The translations under genes were made by a program, and so were the position numbers. Shown here piece by piece: positions 18,902 to 28,368 of a stretch of DNA of 64,000 nucleotides (its first letter is position 1; the number at the start of each line of letters is the position of its first letter). The stretch is from Sphingobacterium sp. UGAL515B_05 (lineage in GTDB: Bacteria > Bacteroidota > Bacteroidia > Sphingobacteriales > Sphingobacteriaceae). The notes beneath the pieces were generated by a model. That model ran no database searches, had not been told where the DNA came from, and worked only from the letters and a program-made list of their open reading frames with translations. The stretch is taken from assembly GCF_033097525.1 (NCBI RefSeq), contig NZ_CP109907.1, forward strand, positions 868,001 to 932,000, given 5' to 3'.

Positions 18902-18942
18902 AAAAAAGCGGAACCACCGCATCGGTGATTCCGCTTTTTTTT
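18902..18942 (-). terminator. Intrinsic terminator after glyA
   Basis: AAAAAAGCGGAA-CCACC ... GGTG-ATTCCGCTTTTTT forms a long stem, with T tract in both directions; it lies 20 bases past the glyA stop on the minus strand. Confidence 0.88.
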
Positions 18943-18959
18943 ATTCCTAGGGGAATTCC

Positions 18960-20231
18960 TTATTTATACAATGGGAACTCAGCCATCATTGCTTTTACTT
19001 TACCATGGATCAAATCCAGTTGAGCATCGTTAGATGCATTTTTCAATGCCTCATCGATCAATTCGCCGATTTGTATAATTTCATTCTCTTTAATACCACG
19101 TGTTGTAATTGCAGCAGTACCAAAACGTACACCTGAAGTCACAAAAGGAGAACGTGTGTCGAAAGGAACCATGTTTTTATTTGTTGTGATACCGGCTTTA
19201 CCTAATACAGCTTCCGCTTCTTTACCAGAAATATCTTTGTTGCGAAGATCCACCAACATCAAGTGATTGTCTGTACCACCCGAGATGATCTTGTAATCTC
19301 TTTCTACAAAGAATTGTGCCAATGCAGCTGCATTTTTCTTTACCTGAACGATATATTCCATATACTCATCGGATAAAGCCTCACCGTAAGCGATTGCTTT
19401 CGCTGCAATTGTATGCTCCAAAGGACCACCTTGTGTACCTGGGAATACAGCTAAATCCAATAATTGCGTGATTGTACGGATTTCACCTTTAGGTGTTTTG
19501 ATACCCCATGGATTTTCAAAATCTTTACCGACCATAATCATACCACCACGTGGACCACGAAGCGTTTTGTGTGTCGTTGTCGTAACGATATGGCAATGTG
19601 GAAGTGGATCATTCAATAAACCACGAGCGATTAAACCTGCAGGGTGAGAAATATCAGCCATTACGATAGCACCAATTTCGTCAGCAACTTTACGAATGCG
19701 CGCGTAATCCCAATCGCGAGAATAAGCCGAAGCACCACAGATGATCATCTTTGGTTTTTCACGAAGCGCTGTTTCTTCCAATTGCTCGTAGTCAATTAGG
19801 CCTGTATCTTCTTTTACACCATAAAATAATGGTTGATAGATCTTACCAGATAAGTTCGCTGGTGAACCGTGTGTCAAGTGACCACCGTGAGATAAATCAA
19901 GACCTAAAATTTTGTCGCCAGGTTTGATTGTCGCCAAAAAAACAGCCGCATTTGCTTGAGCACCAGAGTGAGGCTGAACATTTACCCATTCTGCGCCAAA
20001 TAATTGTTTTGCACGATCAATTGCGATGGTTTCAATCTCATCCACAACTTCACAACCTCCATAGTAACGTTTTCCTGGGAGGCCTTCTGCATATTTATTT
20101 GTCAACACTGAACCAGCAGCTTCCATCACTTGTTTTGAAACAAAGTTTTCTGAAGCAATTAATTCAATACCTTCTTCTTGGCGTTTAAGCTCATCAGCTA
20201 TTAAATTAAAAATGGCTTGATCTCTTTCCAT
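18960..20231 (-). CDS. glyA: Serine hydroxymethyltransferase
   Basis: A PLP enzyme converting serine and tetrahydrofolate to glycine and methylene-THF. The 423-aa protein begins with the substrate region [17 protein letters not shown], has [15 protein letters not shown] (about 113-127), [12 protein letters not shown], and the PLP-lysine motif [14 protein letters not shown] (about 220-233). Full length, transcribed alone. Confidence 0.97.
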   Translation of the reverse strand: MERDQAIFNLIADELKRQEEGIELIASENFVSKQVMEAAGSVLTNKYAEGLPGKRYYGGCEVVDEIETIAIDRAKQLFGAEWVNVQPHSGAQANAAVFLATIKPGDKILGLDLSHGGHLTHGSPANLSGKIYQPLFYGVKEDTGLIDYEQLEETALREKPKMIICGASAYSRDWDYARIRKVADEIGAIVMADISHPAGLIARGLLNDPLPHCHIVTTTTHKTLRGPRGGMIMVGKDFENPWGIKTPKGEIRTITQLLDLAVFPGTQGGPLEHTIAAKAIAYGEALSDEYMEYIVQVKKNAAALAQFFVERDYKIISGGTDNHLMLVDLRNKDISGKEAEAVLGKAGITTNKNMVPFDTRSPFVTSGVRFGTAAITTRGIKENEIIQIGELIDEALKNASNDAQLDLIHGKVKAMMAEFPLYK

Positions 20232-20278
20232 TGTTTTTAAATGTTGTAAAGTAAATTTTGTAGTTTATTTTAATGCCT

Positions 20279-20313
20279 CAAAGATAGCATATTCCATAAA
20301 GAATATCGACAAA
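20279..20313 (-). promoter_or_regulatory. Bacteroidota promoter for glyA
   Basis: On the minus strand TTTG (20310-20313) and TATCTTTG (20279-20286) are separated by 23 bases. The -7 element is a perfect TAnnTTTG and lies about 48 bases before the start codon. Confidence 0.55.
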
Positions 20314-20516
20314 AAGTCCTATTTAATTAAATGTTCTTAGAAAAACAGCCTTATTTATGCGAATTACCTAATTAGGCCAAGATCATTTTATGGTGCTATC
20401 GGACCGAATAAGCGTACGAAGAATTGAATGTTTCGAAAATGTCAAAAAATCCCGGTCAAGCAATTTGCCATTAAAAAAATGTATTTTTGTATTGGATTGG
20501 CTAAAACACTATTACA

Positions 20517-20867
20517 ATGAGTACAGAACATACAGCAGTTGCTCCTGTTTCTTTAACAGAAGGGGCAATCAAAGAACTAAATAAATTAAAGGATCAACAA
20601 GAAATCTCTGATGATTTTGGTTTACGTGTCGGTGTTGAAGGCGGTGGTTGTTCCGGTATGAGTTATATCTTGGGCTTTGACCAGAAAAAGGACGGCGATA
20701 ACGAATACGAAATTCAAGGAATTCGCATCTTTATGAACAAAGCACATGGCCTCTATCTTGCCGGTATGGAAATCGACTTCAAATCGGGACTCGATGCAAG
20801 GGGCTTCACATTCAATAATCCCAATGCAACAAGTACCTGCGGTTGCGGAAGCAGTTTTTCAGCATAA
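20517..20867 (+). CDS. HesB/IscA-type iron-sulfur cluster assembly protein
   Basis: An A-type Fe-S carrier that passes clusters to apoproteins. The 116-aa protein has the first cysteine in GVEGGGCSGMSY (about 39-50) and the C-terminal pair in STCGCGSSF (about 106-114), the three family cysteines. Full length. A TATTTTTG -7-like element lies 28 bases upstream. It is alone, not with suf genes, so whether it is IscA, SufA or ErpA-like cannot be said. Confidence 0.92.
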   Translation: MSTEHTAVAPVSLTEGAIKELNKLKDQQEISDDFGLRVGVEGGGCSGMSYILGFDQKKDGDNEYEIQGIRIFMNKAHGLYLAGMEIDFKSGLDARGFTFNNPNATSTCGCGSSFSA

Positions 20868-20891
20868 CTGAATTTCAGCACGAATGAAATA

Positions 20892-20925
20892 ACAAAGGGA
20901 CTGCCATAGGTAGTCCCTTTGTCGT
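20892..20925 (+). terminator. Probable terminator after iscA-like gene
   Basis: CAAAGGGACT ... AGTCCCTTTG forms a 10-bp stem with a short loop; the T tract is weak. Confidence 0.6.
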
Positions 20926-21080
20926 AGCAGATGCTTCCATCATTTTAGCCAGTTGATCGAGTGAAGATTTCAAAAAGTTCAACCTCGATTTAATGATATA
21001 AGCACAACAAAGCCCTCTTTCATTTTCCATCATAAATCACTAAATTAGCGACCTTTAGAAAAGAAGCATACAACAGTCTG

Positions 21081-24000
21081 ATGTACAAAGAATATAAGCA
21101 GTTAAATTTACCCGAGATAGGTAAAGAGATTTTGACCCGTTGGGAACAGGAAAAAATATTCGAAAAAAGTATCAATAATCGTCCTGAAAGCAAGACCTAT
21201 ACATTTTTTGAAGGTCCGCCTTCTGCAAATGGAATGCCTGGAATTCACCACGTGATGGCACGTACGATTAAGGATATTTTCTGTCGTTACAAGACTTTGA
21301 AAGGTTACCAAGTGAAACGAAAAGGCGGCTGGGATACCCATGGTCTGCCCATTGAACTTGCTGTCGAAAAAGCTCTTGGAATCACAAAAGAGGATATCGG
21401 CAAAAAGATTACCGTAGAACAATATAATGACGCTTGTCGCAAGGAGGTAATGAAATATACCGATGTATGGAATGACCTAACCACCAAAATGGGCTATTGG
21501 GTTGACCTTGAACATCCTTATATTACTTACAAGAATGAATACATCGAAACCTTATGGTATTTATTGAAAGAACTTTACAAAAAAGGTCTTTTGTACAAGG
21601 GTTATACGATACAACCTTACTCTCCGGCAGCAGGTACAGGATTGAGTTCGCATGAACTTAACCAGCCCGGCACCTATAAAGATGTTAAAGATACCACCAT
21701 CGTTGCAGAATTTAGACTGATCAAAAGTCAGCTTCACCCAGCTATAGAAAAATTAGTTGACGACGATGCGGAGGATGTAGCATTCATTGCCTGGACGACC
21801 ACGCCATGGACTTTGCCGTCCAACACAGCCTTGGTTGTAGGCAAGAAAATAAATTATGTTAAGATCCGAACTTTCAATAAATATACCGGTGCTCCTGTAT
21901 CTGTCGTATTAGCGAAAGATTTGATCAGCAAACATTTTAAAGCGGAAGGAGAAAATGCATCCTTCCAAGACTATAAATTGGGCGACAAAGTAATTCCCTG
22001 GGAGCTGGCAGCAGAATTTGTAGGCGAAGAGCTTGTTGGCTTGCGCTATGAGCAATTGTTACCCTATATCACCAACGAGGACTTACAAGAAAATGCTTTC
22101 CGCGTTATTCCAGGCGACTTTGTTACGACTGAAGACGGTACCGGTATCGTCCACGCTGCTCCTACTTATGGTGCGGATGACTTTCGTGTAGCAAAAGAAC
22201 ATGGTGTACCGGGCATCTTGGTGAAAGATGAAAATGGAAAAGAGGTACCTACTGTTGACCGTACTGGACGTTTTGTAAGTGAAATCACAGATTTTGCCGG
22301 AAGATTTGTCAAAGAGGAATATTACAGCGCTGAGGAACGTTCAAAAGAAGACTTCAAACCCACAGACGTGTTGATCTCTATCAAACTAAAAGAGGACAAC
22401 AAAGCTTTCGATGTCAAAAAATATGAGCATACCTATCCACATTGTTGGCGTACCGACAAACCTGTTCTATACTATCCATTAGATAGCTGGTTTATCCGCA
22501 CGACAGCAGTGAAGGAAGATTTGGTTGCATTAAATAAAACCATCAACTGGAAACCTGAAGCAACCGGTACCGGCCGCTTTGGAAACTGGTTAGAAAACTT
22601 AGTAGACTGGAACCTTTCGCGTTCGCGTTACTGGGGAACTCCACTTCCTATCTGGCGTTCAGAAGACGAAAATGAAGAGGTTTGTATCGGTTCCTTACCT
22701 GAATTAAAGTCTTTATTGGAAGCTTCTTTGACCTCTGATGTTTTGTCTGACGATGAAAAAGCGAAGAATAAAGCTTACTTGGATAAATTCGACACCGAGC
22801 AACTGGATCTTCACCGTCCATATGTGGACGATATCGTTCTTGTTTCTGATGCCGGACAAAAATTATTCCGCGAACCTGATCTGATCGACGTCTGGTTTGA
22901 TTCGGGGGCAATGCCTTATGCGCAATGGGGATTGGATCACGAAAAATTAGCCAAAGGTGAAGAGTTTCCTTTTAAAGCTGGATTCGATCATGCATACCCG
23001 GCAGATTTTATCGCTGAAGGAGTTGATCAAACACGGGGTTGGTTTTTCACCTTGCATGCGATTTCTACGATGATGTATAAATCGGTTTCCTTCAAAAACG
23101 TGGTTTCCAATGGCTTGGTGTTGGATAAAAATGGAAATAAGATGTCCAAACGCCTAGGCAATGGTGTTGATCCATTCTCAACGATCGATCAATACAGTGC
23201 CGATGCAACACGCTGGTATATGATCAGTAATGCCGCACCATGGGACAACCTTAAATTCAATATGGAAGGGTTGGATGAAGTCCGTCGTAAATTCTTTGGT
23301 ACTTTATATAATACCTACGCTTTTTTTGCATTGTATGCCAATATCGATAAGTTCTCGTATTCAGAACCAGATATTGCTTTGGAAAAACGTCCTGAAATTG
23401 ACCGCTGGATTATCTCCTTGTTAAATTCGTTGACCAAGGAAGTAGATGAATACTTAGCGGATTACGAGCCTACAAAGGCCGCGCGCGCTATTCAAAACTT
23501 TGTTGATGAACATCTCAGCAACTGGTATGTCCGTCTTTGCCGTCGTCGTTTCTGGAAAGGAGATTATACAGAAGATAAAATTTCGGCCTATCAAACACTT
23601 TATACCTGTCTTGATACGATTGCGAAATTAATGTCGCCAATATCACCTTTCTTCTCGGATAGATTATTCCTGGATTTGAATTCAGCCACGAACAAGGAAC
23701 AAGTTGAATCTGTTCACCTGGCGAATTTCCCGGTTTATAATGAAAGTCTAGTCGATAAAGATCTGGAAGAACGCATGGCTTTAGCGCAGGATATCTCATC
23801 GCTGACACTTTCTTTACGGAAGAAAACTTCCATCAATGTACGTCAACCATTAAACAAAATTTTGGTTCCGGTACTGGATAGTGCTTTCCAAGAAAAGGTA
23901 GAGAAAGTAAAAGATCTGATACTTTCTGAAACCAATATCAAAGATATCGAGTTCATTACAGATACCACTGGTATTATTAAGAAAAAAATAAAACCAAATT

Positions 24001-24494
24001 TCAAAGCTCTTGGCGCGAAAGTTGGTAAGGATATGAAGTTAGTTTCTTCGTCTATCCAATCGTTGACTATAGATCAAATCAGCACGTTGGAATCAACAGG
24101 CGAATTGGCCCTAGCAGGCACGCCATATACGATTTTACTGAGCGATGTAGAAATTATAGCAGAAGACGTTGAAGGATGGCAGGTAGCAAATCTAGGTAAA
24201 TTGACCGTAGCATTAGATGTACATATCACCGAAGAATTGAAAAAAGAAGGTTTGTCAAGAGAATTGATCAACCGCCTACAAAATCTAAGGAAGGATAAAG
24301 GATTAGAAGTCACTGATAGAATTAACGTAAAGTTAACAGCTGCTTCAGAAGTGGTCAATGCTGCCAACGAAAATTTATCGTATATTTGCACCGAAATTCT
24401 GGCCGATTCATTGGTATTTGAAGATTCACTAACTGAAGGAGAGACCATCGAGATCGATGGCAAAGAACTTAAGGCATTAATCCAAAAAAATTAA
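21081..24494 (+). CDS. ileS: Isoleucyl-tRNA synthetase with altered HIGH motif (GXHH, IleS2-like)
   Basis: Charges tRNA-Ile, with an editing domain. At 1137 aa it has the long form: catalytic Rossmann domain, CP1 editing insert (about 190-430, with TTPWTLPSNT and GTGIVHAAPTYG), the KMSKR loop at about 690 (NGNKMSKRLGN), an anticodon-binding helix bundle (about 770-950) and a C-terminal extension. The usual HXGH signature is replaced by G-I-H-H at residues 54-57 (ANGMPGIHH), a swap of first and third positions. This altered motif is reported for IleS2 enzymes with extreme mupirocin resistance. The next gene starts 3 bases downstream. Confidence 0.97.
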   Translation: MYKEYKQLNLPEIGKEILTRWEQEKIFEKSINNRPESKTYTFFEGPPSANGMPGIHHVMARTIKDIFCRYKTLKGYQVKRKGGWDTHGLPIELAVEKALGITKEDIGKKITVEQYNDACRKEVMKYTDVWNDLTTKMGYWVDLEHPYITYKNEYIETLWYLLKELYKKGLLYKGYTIQPYSPAAGTGLSSHELNQPGTYKDVKDTTIVAEFRLIKSQLHPAIEKLVDDDAEDVAFIAWTTTPWTLPSNTALVVGKKINYVKIRTFNKYTGAPVSVVLAKDLISKHFKAEGENASFQDYKLGDKVIPWELAAEFVGEELVGLRYEQLLPYITNEDLQENAFRVIPGDFVTTEDGTGIVHAAPTYGADDFRVAKEHGVPGILVKDENGKEVPTVDRTGRFVSEITDFAGRFVKEEYYSAEERSKEDFKPTDVLISIKLKEDNKAFDVKKYEHTYPHCWRTDKPVLYYPLDSWFIRTTAVKEDLVALNKTINWKPEATGTGRFGNWLENLVDWNLSRSRYWGTPLPIWRSEDENEEVCIGSLPELKSLLEASLTSDVLSDDEKAKNKAYLDKFDTEQLDLHRPYVDDIVLVSDAGQKLFREPDLIDVWFDSGAMPYAQWGLDHEKLAKGEEFPFKAGFDHAYPADFIAEGVDQTRGWFFTLHAISTMMYKSVSFKNVVSNGLVLDKNGNKMSKRLGNGVDPFSTIDQYSADATRWYMISNAAPWDNLKFNMEGLDEVRRKFFGTLYNTYAFFALYANIDKFSYSEPDIALEKRPEIDRWIISLLNSLTKEVDEYLADYEPTKAARAIQNFVDEHLSNWYVRLCRRRFWKGDYTEDKISAYQTLYTCLDTIAKLMSPISPFFSDRLFLDLNSATNKEQVESVHLANFPVYNESLVDKDLEERMALAQDISSLTLSLRKKTSINVRQPLNKILVPVLDSAFQEKVEKVKDLILSETNIKDIEFITDTTGIIKKKIKPNFKALGAKVGKDMKLVSSSIQSLTIDQISTLESTGELALAGTPYTILLSDVEIIAEDVEGWQVANLGKLTVALDVHITEELKKEGLSRELINRLQNLRKDKGLEVTDRINVKLTAASEVVNAANENLSYICTEILADSLVFEDSLTEGETIEIDGKELKALIQKN

Positions 24495-24497
24495 ATT

Positions 24498-24884
24498 ATG
24501 GCAAACAACAACGAGAAAACACGCTATAGCGATTCAGAATTACAAGAATTCAAAGATATTATCTTGGACAAGCTTAGAATAGCAAAAGAAGAGCTTTCCT
24601 CGTTGACCGCAACGCTCAATAACAGTAATGCTAATGGTACCGACGATACTGCTGGAACGTACAAGACATTGGAAGACGGTTCAGCTACTTTAGAGAAAGA
24701 GCAAACAAATCAATTGGCTGCTCGTCAAAAGAAATTTATCGACAACCTAGAAGCGGCGTTGGTGCGCATCGAGAACAAAACGTATGGTATCTGTAGAGAG
24801 ACCGGAAAACTGATTCAAAAAGAACGTTTGAAAGCTGTTCCACATACAACGTTGAGCATCGAAGCGAAAAACAAACAATATTAA
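24498..24884 (+). CDS. TraR/DksA family protein with degenerate zinc finger
   Basis: A 128-aa DksA-like regulator, expected to enter the RNA polymerase secondary channel. It has an N-terminal coiled coil (about 10-85) and the C-terminal signature YGICRETGKLIQKERLKAVP. Only one cysteine remains in the zinc-finger region (classical DksA has four), so zinc binding is doubtful. This form is common in Bacteroidota. It starts 3 bases after ileS, so co-transcription is likely. Confidence 0.88.
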   Translation: MANNNEKTRYSDSELQEFKDIILDKLRIAKEELSSLTATLNNSNANGTDDTAGTYKTLEDGSATLEKEQTNQLAARQKKFIDNLEAALVRIENKTYGICRETGKLIQKERLKAVPHTTLSIEAKNKQY

Positions 24885-24902
24885 TTTTAGGCATTAAATA
24901 TA

Positions 24903-24933
24903 TGGTCTTTGCTTAGGCAAAGACCATTTTTAT
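24903..24933 (+). terminator. Terminator after DksA-like gene
   Basis: TGGTCTTTGC-TTAG-GCAAAGACCA, perfect 10-bp stem, followed by TTTTTAT. lspA begins right after it, so some read-through is possible. Confidence 0.85.
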
Positions 24934-24939
24934 AACACA

Positions 24940-25590
24940 ATGAAGGGTTATACGAAACCGATCGCGCTCATTATAGCGATACTTTTAATAGATCAATTGT
25001 CAAAAATATGGGTTAAGCTCACAATGACAATTGGACAAAGCCACCATGTATTGGGCAAATTTTTCCAGATTCATTTTATTGAAAACAATGGAATGGCCTA
25101 TGGAATGGAATTTGGCGGTGATTATGGAAAATTATTTTTGACGGTATTTCGTATTTTAGCCGTAGCTGGTATTGGATACGGCCTACATTACATGATCAAA
25201 AATAAATATAACCGTGGTTTCATCTTAAATGTTGCCCTAATTCTTGCCGGTGCCTTAGGAAATATCATCGATTCTGCTTTTTACGGTGTCATCTTTAGTG
25301 AAAGTACCTGGTATGATAAAGCGAGTTTATTCCCCGCAGGTGGTGGTTATTCTTCCTTCCTGCACGGAAAAGTAGTCGATATGCTTTATTTCCCATTAAT
25401 TCAAGGCAACTTCCCTTCTTGGGTACCCTTTTGGGGCGGTGAAGAGTTTCTCTTCTTCCGACCCGTATTCAACATTGCCGACTCGGCAATTTCTGTTGGG
25501 GTGGTTTTGATCCTGTTATTTCAAAAACGGTATTTCAAAACAGAAAAAGAAGAGAAATCCAGCATCCACAGTGAAATCGTTGAAGATTAA
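24940..25590 (+). CDS. lspA: Lipoprotein signal peptidase (signal peptidase II)
   Basis: An aspartyl protease in the inner membrane that removes signal peptides from prolipoproteins. Four helices are visible. The two catalytic aspartates sit in ALGNIIDSAFYG (about 108) and FNIADSAI (about 180). Between them is a longer periplasmic insert than in E. coli LspA (216 versus about 164 aa), usual for Bacteroidota. It would process the several lipoproteins of this window. Confidence 0.95.
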   Translation: MKGYTKPIALIIAILLIDQLSKIWVKLTMTIGQSHHVLGKFFQIHFIENNGMAYGMEFGGDYGKLFLTVFRILAVAGIGYGLHYMIKNKYNRGFILNVALILAGALGNIIDSAFYGVIFSESTWYDKASLFPAGGGYSSFLHGKVVDMLYFPLIQGNFPSWVPFWGGEEFLFFRPVFNIADSAISVGVVLILLFQKRYFKTEKEEKSSIHSEIVED

Positions 25591-25601
25591 CGAAATATCC
25601 T

Positions 25602-25637
25602 TAAAAGCCTTGTTAATCCCAAGGCTTTTATTTTTTG
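25602..25637 (+). terminator. Terminator after lspA
   Basis: TAAAAGCCTT and AAGGCTTTTA form a 10-bp stem with a 9-base loop and TTTTTTG behind it. It lies inside the 5' extension of the next open frame, which shows that extension is not translated. Confidence 0.85.
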
Positions 25638-25678
25638 TACATATAACCCGATACAACTATCTAAACTCTACTATTAGC

Positions 25679-26623
25679 ATGAAAAACATTAGCCTACTTC
25701 TGACATTTTGCTGCCTACTAGGAATCCAAATAGCACAGGCACAGCAGATCGAAGTTTCCAACTTAAAGAAACATATTTATTACCTCGCTGACGACAAAAT
25801 GCAGGGACGGGGAACGGGCAGTAAGGAAGTATTTAAAGCTGCAGATTATATTGAAAAGGAATTCAAAAAATACAAACTTGAGCCTAAAGGTGAAAAAGGG
25901 TACCGCCAATCCTTCAAGGCCAAAGTCTGGAAAGTAAAAGTTGCAGACAGCATTCGCAATGCCGATAATATCATTGGATTTATTGACAATGGTGCAGATT
26001 TAACAGTTGTTATAGGCGCACATTACGATCACTTGGGAACAGGTCGTCAAGGAAGCTCAAAAGATTCCTTAGGAGTAGGCAAAATCCACAATGGAGCCGA
26101 CGATAATGCCTCCGGTACAGCTGGTTTATTGGAGCTCGCACGTTACTTTAGCAGCAACAATGAAAAAGAACCCTACAACTTGTTGTTTATTGCTTTCGGA
26201 GCGGAAGAATTGGGATTAGTTGGTTCCAAATATTTTACGGAACACCCTACCCTACCATTGGAGAAAATCACAGCCATGCTCAATATGGACATGATCGGCC
26301 GCTATAATCCCAGCAATGGCCTTGCTGTCATCGGCTATGGAACAAGTAGTCAATGGCCAGCTATATTCAAAGATGTTCAGGCACCTATAAAATTTAATCT
26401 TAGCAAGGATGGCAACGGCGGATCTGACCAAACTTCATTCTACAAAAAGAATATACCGGTGTTGTTTTTCCATACTGGTGGACACCCGGACTACCATATG
26501 CCGACCGATGATGCCGATAAAATTGATTATAACGCTTTAAAGTCCATTTTAGATCTAGAAAAAACAGTAGTTGAAAATATCATGAAACAATCCAGTAAAA
26601 TGGATTTTATATGGACCAACTAA
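25679..26623 (+). CDS. M28 family metallopeptidase, secreted
   Basis: A zinc aminopeptidase-like enzyme. The chosen ATG gives a standard signal peptide (MKNISLLLTFCCLLGIQIAQA), whereas the upstream in-frame ATG at 25571 sits inside lspA and crosses its terminator. Zinc-ligand motifs run in order: GAHYDHLG (about 113), GADDNASG (about 140), GAEELGLVGS (about 178), NMDMIGR (about 203) and PDYHMPTDD (about 278). It lacks the PA-like insert of the paralogue at 666-2240. The substrate is unknown. Confidence 0.92.
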   Translation: MKNISLLLTFCCLLGIQIAQAQQIEVSNLKKHIYYLADDKMQGRGTGSKEVFKAADYIEKEFKKYKLEPKGEKGYRQSFKAKVWKVKVADSIRNADNIIGFIDNGADLTVVIGAHYDHLGTGRQGSSKDSLGVGKIHNGADDNASGTAGLLELARYFSSNNEKEPYNLLFIAFGAEELGLVGSKYFTEHPTLPLEKITAMLNMDMIGRYNPSNGLAVIGYGTSSQWPAIFKDVQAPIKFNLSKDGNGGSDQTSFYKKNIPVLFFHTGGHPDYHMPTDDADKIDYNALKSILDLEKTVVENIMKQSSKMDFIWTN

Positions 26624-26633
26624 AACAAAAAAG

Positions 26634-26753
26634 GCGGGTTTGTGTCTAACAAAATGTGATCATCTAGCTTTTTATATGCTCAAATGCTATAACAGCGATT
26701 AGTAAATTAGTTTGTAGACACGAATAAACTAAACAGCACACTTAAGACCCCGC
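26634..26753. other. Long imperfect inverted repeat between M28 and rmlD-like genes
   Basis: GCGGG (26634-26638) pairs with CCCGC (26749-26753), and TTTGTGTCTAACAAA (26639-26653) pairs with TTTGTAGACACGAA (26711-26724) with one bulged A and one G-U. The result is a long hairpin with a loop of about 57 bases. No ORF lies inside. Confidence 0.5.
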
Positions 26754-26801
26754 AAACGAGTCTTTATAAACAGGTGCTTGAATACCATTTAATTATTGTT
26801 G

Positions 26802-27716
26802 ATGAAAAAAATTCTAGTGACAGGATCCAATGGATTCCTTGGCCAAAAAGTCGTTGATTTACTTGCTAAAAATGACCAATATGATGTTGTTGCCATTTCA
26901 AAGGGTCCAAATCGTAACCCGAATCAAGTGAATTATGCTTTCTTTCAGGTAGACCTATCGGATCGGGAAAAATTAACAGATTTTTTATCTGCACAAACTT
27001 TTGATGCAATTGTACATACAGCAGCCATGACCAGTGTGGAAGCTTGTGAAGCGGATCAAGCAGCATGTCAATTGCTTAACGTCGATCTCGTAGCCTATTT
27101 GGCTTCCTATTGTACCGCACATCAGACCCAACTGATCCACTTATCTACGGACTTTGTATTTGATGGCAAAAAAAATGCGCCTTATGATGAAACAGATCTC
27201 CCCAATCCACAAAGTGAATATGGGAAGAGTAAATACGCTTCCGAACAAGTGCTTGTACAATCCAACTGCAATTATGCCATCCTTCGCACGATATTAGTAT
27301 ATGGGATCAATGCTGACCCCAATCGTTCGAATCTAGTATTATGGGCTAAAAGTAAGTTGTCGCAAAATGAACCTATAAAAGTAGTCAATGACCAATGGAG
27401 AATGCCTACCTTTGTGGATGATTTAGCTTATGCATGCCAACTCGCGATTGACCGAAAAGCGCAGGGAATATTTCATATTTCAGGAGCAGAATTAATGTCG
27501 ATCAGTGAGGCTGTCTACAAAATTGCGGACTATTGGCAGCTAGACAAAGGATTGATTTCGGAGATCAGTGCTGCCAACATTGGACAGGCGGAAAACAGGC
27601 CACGGCAGACAGGCTTTGATCTGACTAAATCTAACGCTGAATTGGGTTATGTGCCGACGTCATTTATGGATTCTTTGGCAATTATAGATAATCAATTCAA
27701 AACGTTTGGACGATAA
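26802..27716 (+). CDS. dTDP-4-dehydrorhamnose reductase-like SDR (RmlD/RfbD family)
   Basis: An NAD(P)-dependent extended short-chain dehydrogenase. The Rossmann motif is GSNGFLGQKV (about 8-17). The active-site serine/threonine region is HLSTDFVFDG (about 107-116), and YGKSKYASE (about 136-144) carries the catalytic Tyr-x3-Lys. The closest known pattern is dTDP-4-dehydrorhamnose reductase, but no other rhamnose genes are present, so the sugar is uncertain. The ATG at 26802 is preferred to two TTG codons just upstream. Its stop overlaps the start of the next gene by one base. Confidence 0.8.
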   Translation: MKKILVTGSNGFLGQKVVDLLAKNDQYDVVAISKGPNRNPNQVNYAFFQVDLSDREKLTDFLSAQTFDAIVHTAAMTSVEACEADQAACQLLNVDLVAYLASYCTAHQTQLIHLSTDFVFDGKKNAPYDETDLPNPQSEYGKSKYASEQVLVQSNCNYAILRTILVYGINADPNRSNLVLWAKSKLSQNEPIKVVNDQWRMPTFVDDLAYACQLAIDRKAQGIFHISGAELMSISEAVYKIADYWQLDKGLISEISAANIGQAENRPRQTGFDLTKSNAELGYVPTSFMDSLAIIDNQFKTFGR

Positions 27717-28258
27717 TGACAAATAATGATATGATAGAAAAATTTGCGCGAGAGTCATACACTGAGATGAACGAATTGGTATTACCCAACGACACAAATA
27801 CTTTTGGGAATTTGATGGGTGGCCGTTTATTGTACTGGATGGATATTTGTTCGGCTATTGCTGCCCAAAAACACTGCAGCAATGTCGTCGTAACAGTATC
27901 AGTCGACAATGTATCTTTTAAGCGCTCCATTAAACTTGGTGAGGTCGTCACGATACAAGCTCAGGTAACGCGTGCGTTTAATAGTTCTTTGGAGGTACGC
28001 ATGGAAATTTTCGCTTCTAATTTACCGGAAGGCACCCGTGTAAAAACCAACGAAGCGTATTATACCTTTGTTGCTGTTGATGCGGATAACAACCCTAAAG
28101 CTGTGCCTGTATTAATTCCGGAAACAGAGTCAGAACACAAAGCATACGAAGATGCACTACAACGAAGAGAACTGCGTCTTATTCTCGCAGGGAAATTAAA
28201 GCCTGAAAATGCAAAAAAATTAAAAGCGCTGGTCAGTCTTTTTAGCCAAAAGAACTAA
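27716..28258 (+). CDS. Acyl-CoA thioesterase, hotdog fold
   Basis: Hydrolyses acyl-CoA thioesters. The 180-aa protein has NTFGNLMGGRLLYWMD (about 24-40), containing the helix and acidic residue of the YciA/ACOT7-type hotdog active site, and VSVDNVSFKRSIKLGEVVTI (about 60-80). One hotdog domain plus a charged C-terminal helix. The start overlaps the stop of the previous gene (TAATG), implying translational coupling; a second ATG lies at 27731. Confidence 0.88.
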   Translation: MTNNDMIEKFARESYTEMNELVLPNDTNTFGNLMGGRLLYWMDICSAIAAQKHCSNVVVTVSVDNVSFKRSIKLGEVVTIQAQVTRAFNSSLEVRMEIFASNLPEGTRVKTNEAYYTFVAVDADNNPKAVPVLIPETESEHKAYEDALQRRELRLILAGKLKPENAKKLKALVSLFSQKN

Positions 28259-28292
28259 TGCTTGATGTTCATGACTTACATACCGTGTAAAT

Positions 28293-28331
28293 AATCAAAA
28301 AGGGAAAACGAACGTTTTCCCTTTTTGATTT
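28293..28331. terminator. Bidirectional terminator between thioesterase and EVE genes
   Basis: AATCAAAAAGGGAAAACG and its inverted copy with only AA between: a near-perfect stem with A and T tracts at the base. Confidence 0.88.
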
Positions 28332-28368
28332 ATATCCCCATACACTGGGTTGATTTATTCGCGATAGC

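Larger units (their letters stand above)
18427..18959. other. Spacer between glyA and ECF sigma gene
   Basis: About 530 bases with no credible ORF. It holds the sigma-factor promoter side (AT-rich, 18430-18610), an 11-bp repeat cluster at 18744-18776 and the glyA terminator at the left. Confidence 0.5.

Noticed and set aside
25571..25678. In-frame N-terminal extension of the second M28 peptidase
   Set aside because: It starts inside lspA and runs through its terminator stem; the ATG at 25679 gives a clean signal peptide.
26644..26720. Possible integron attC site (GTCTAAC at one end of the hairpin)
   Set aside because: The left box fits RYYYAAC, but the right end reads TTTGTAGAC instead of GTTRRRY, the inner boxes are absent, and there is no integrase or cassette array.
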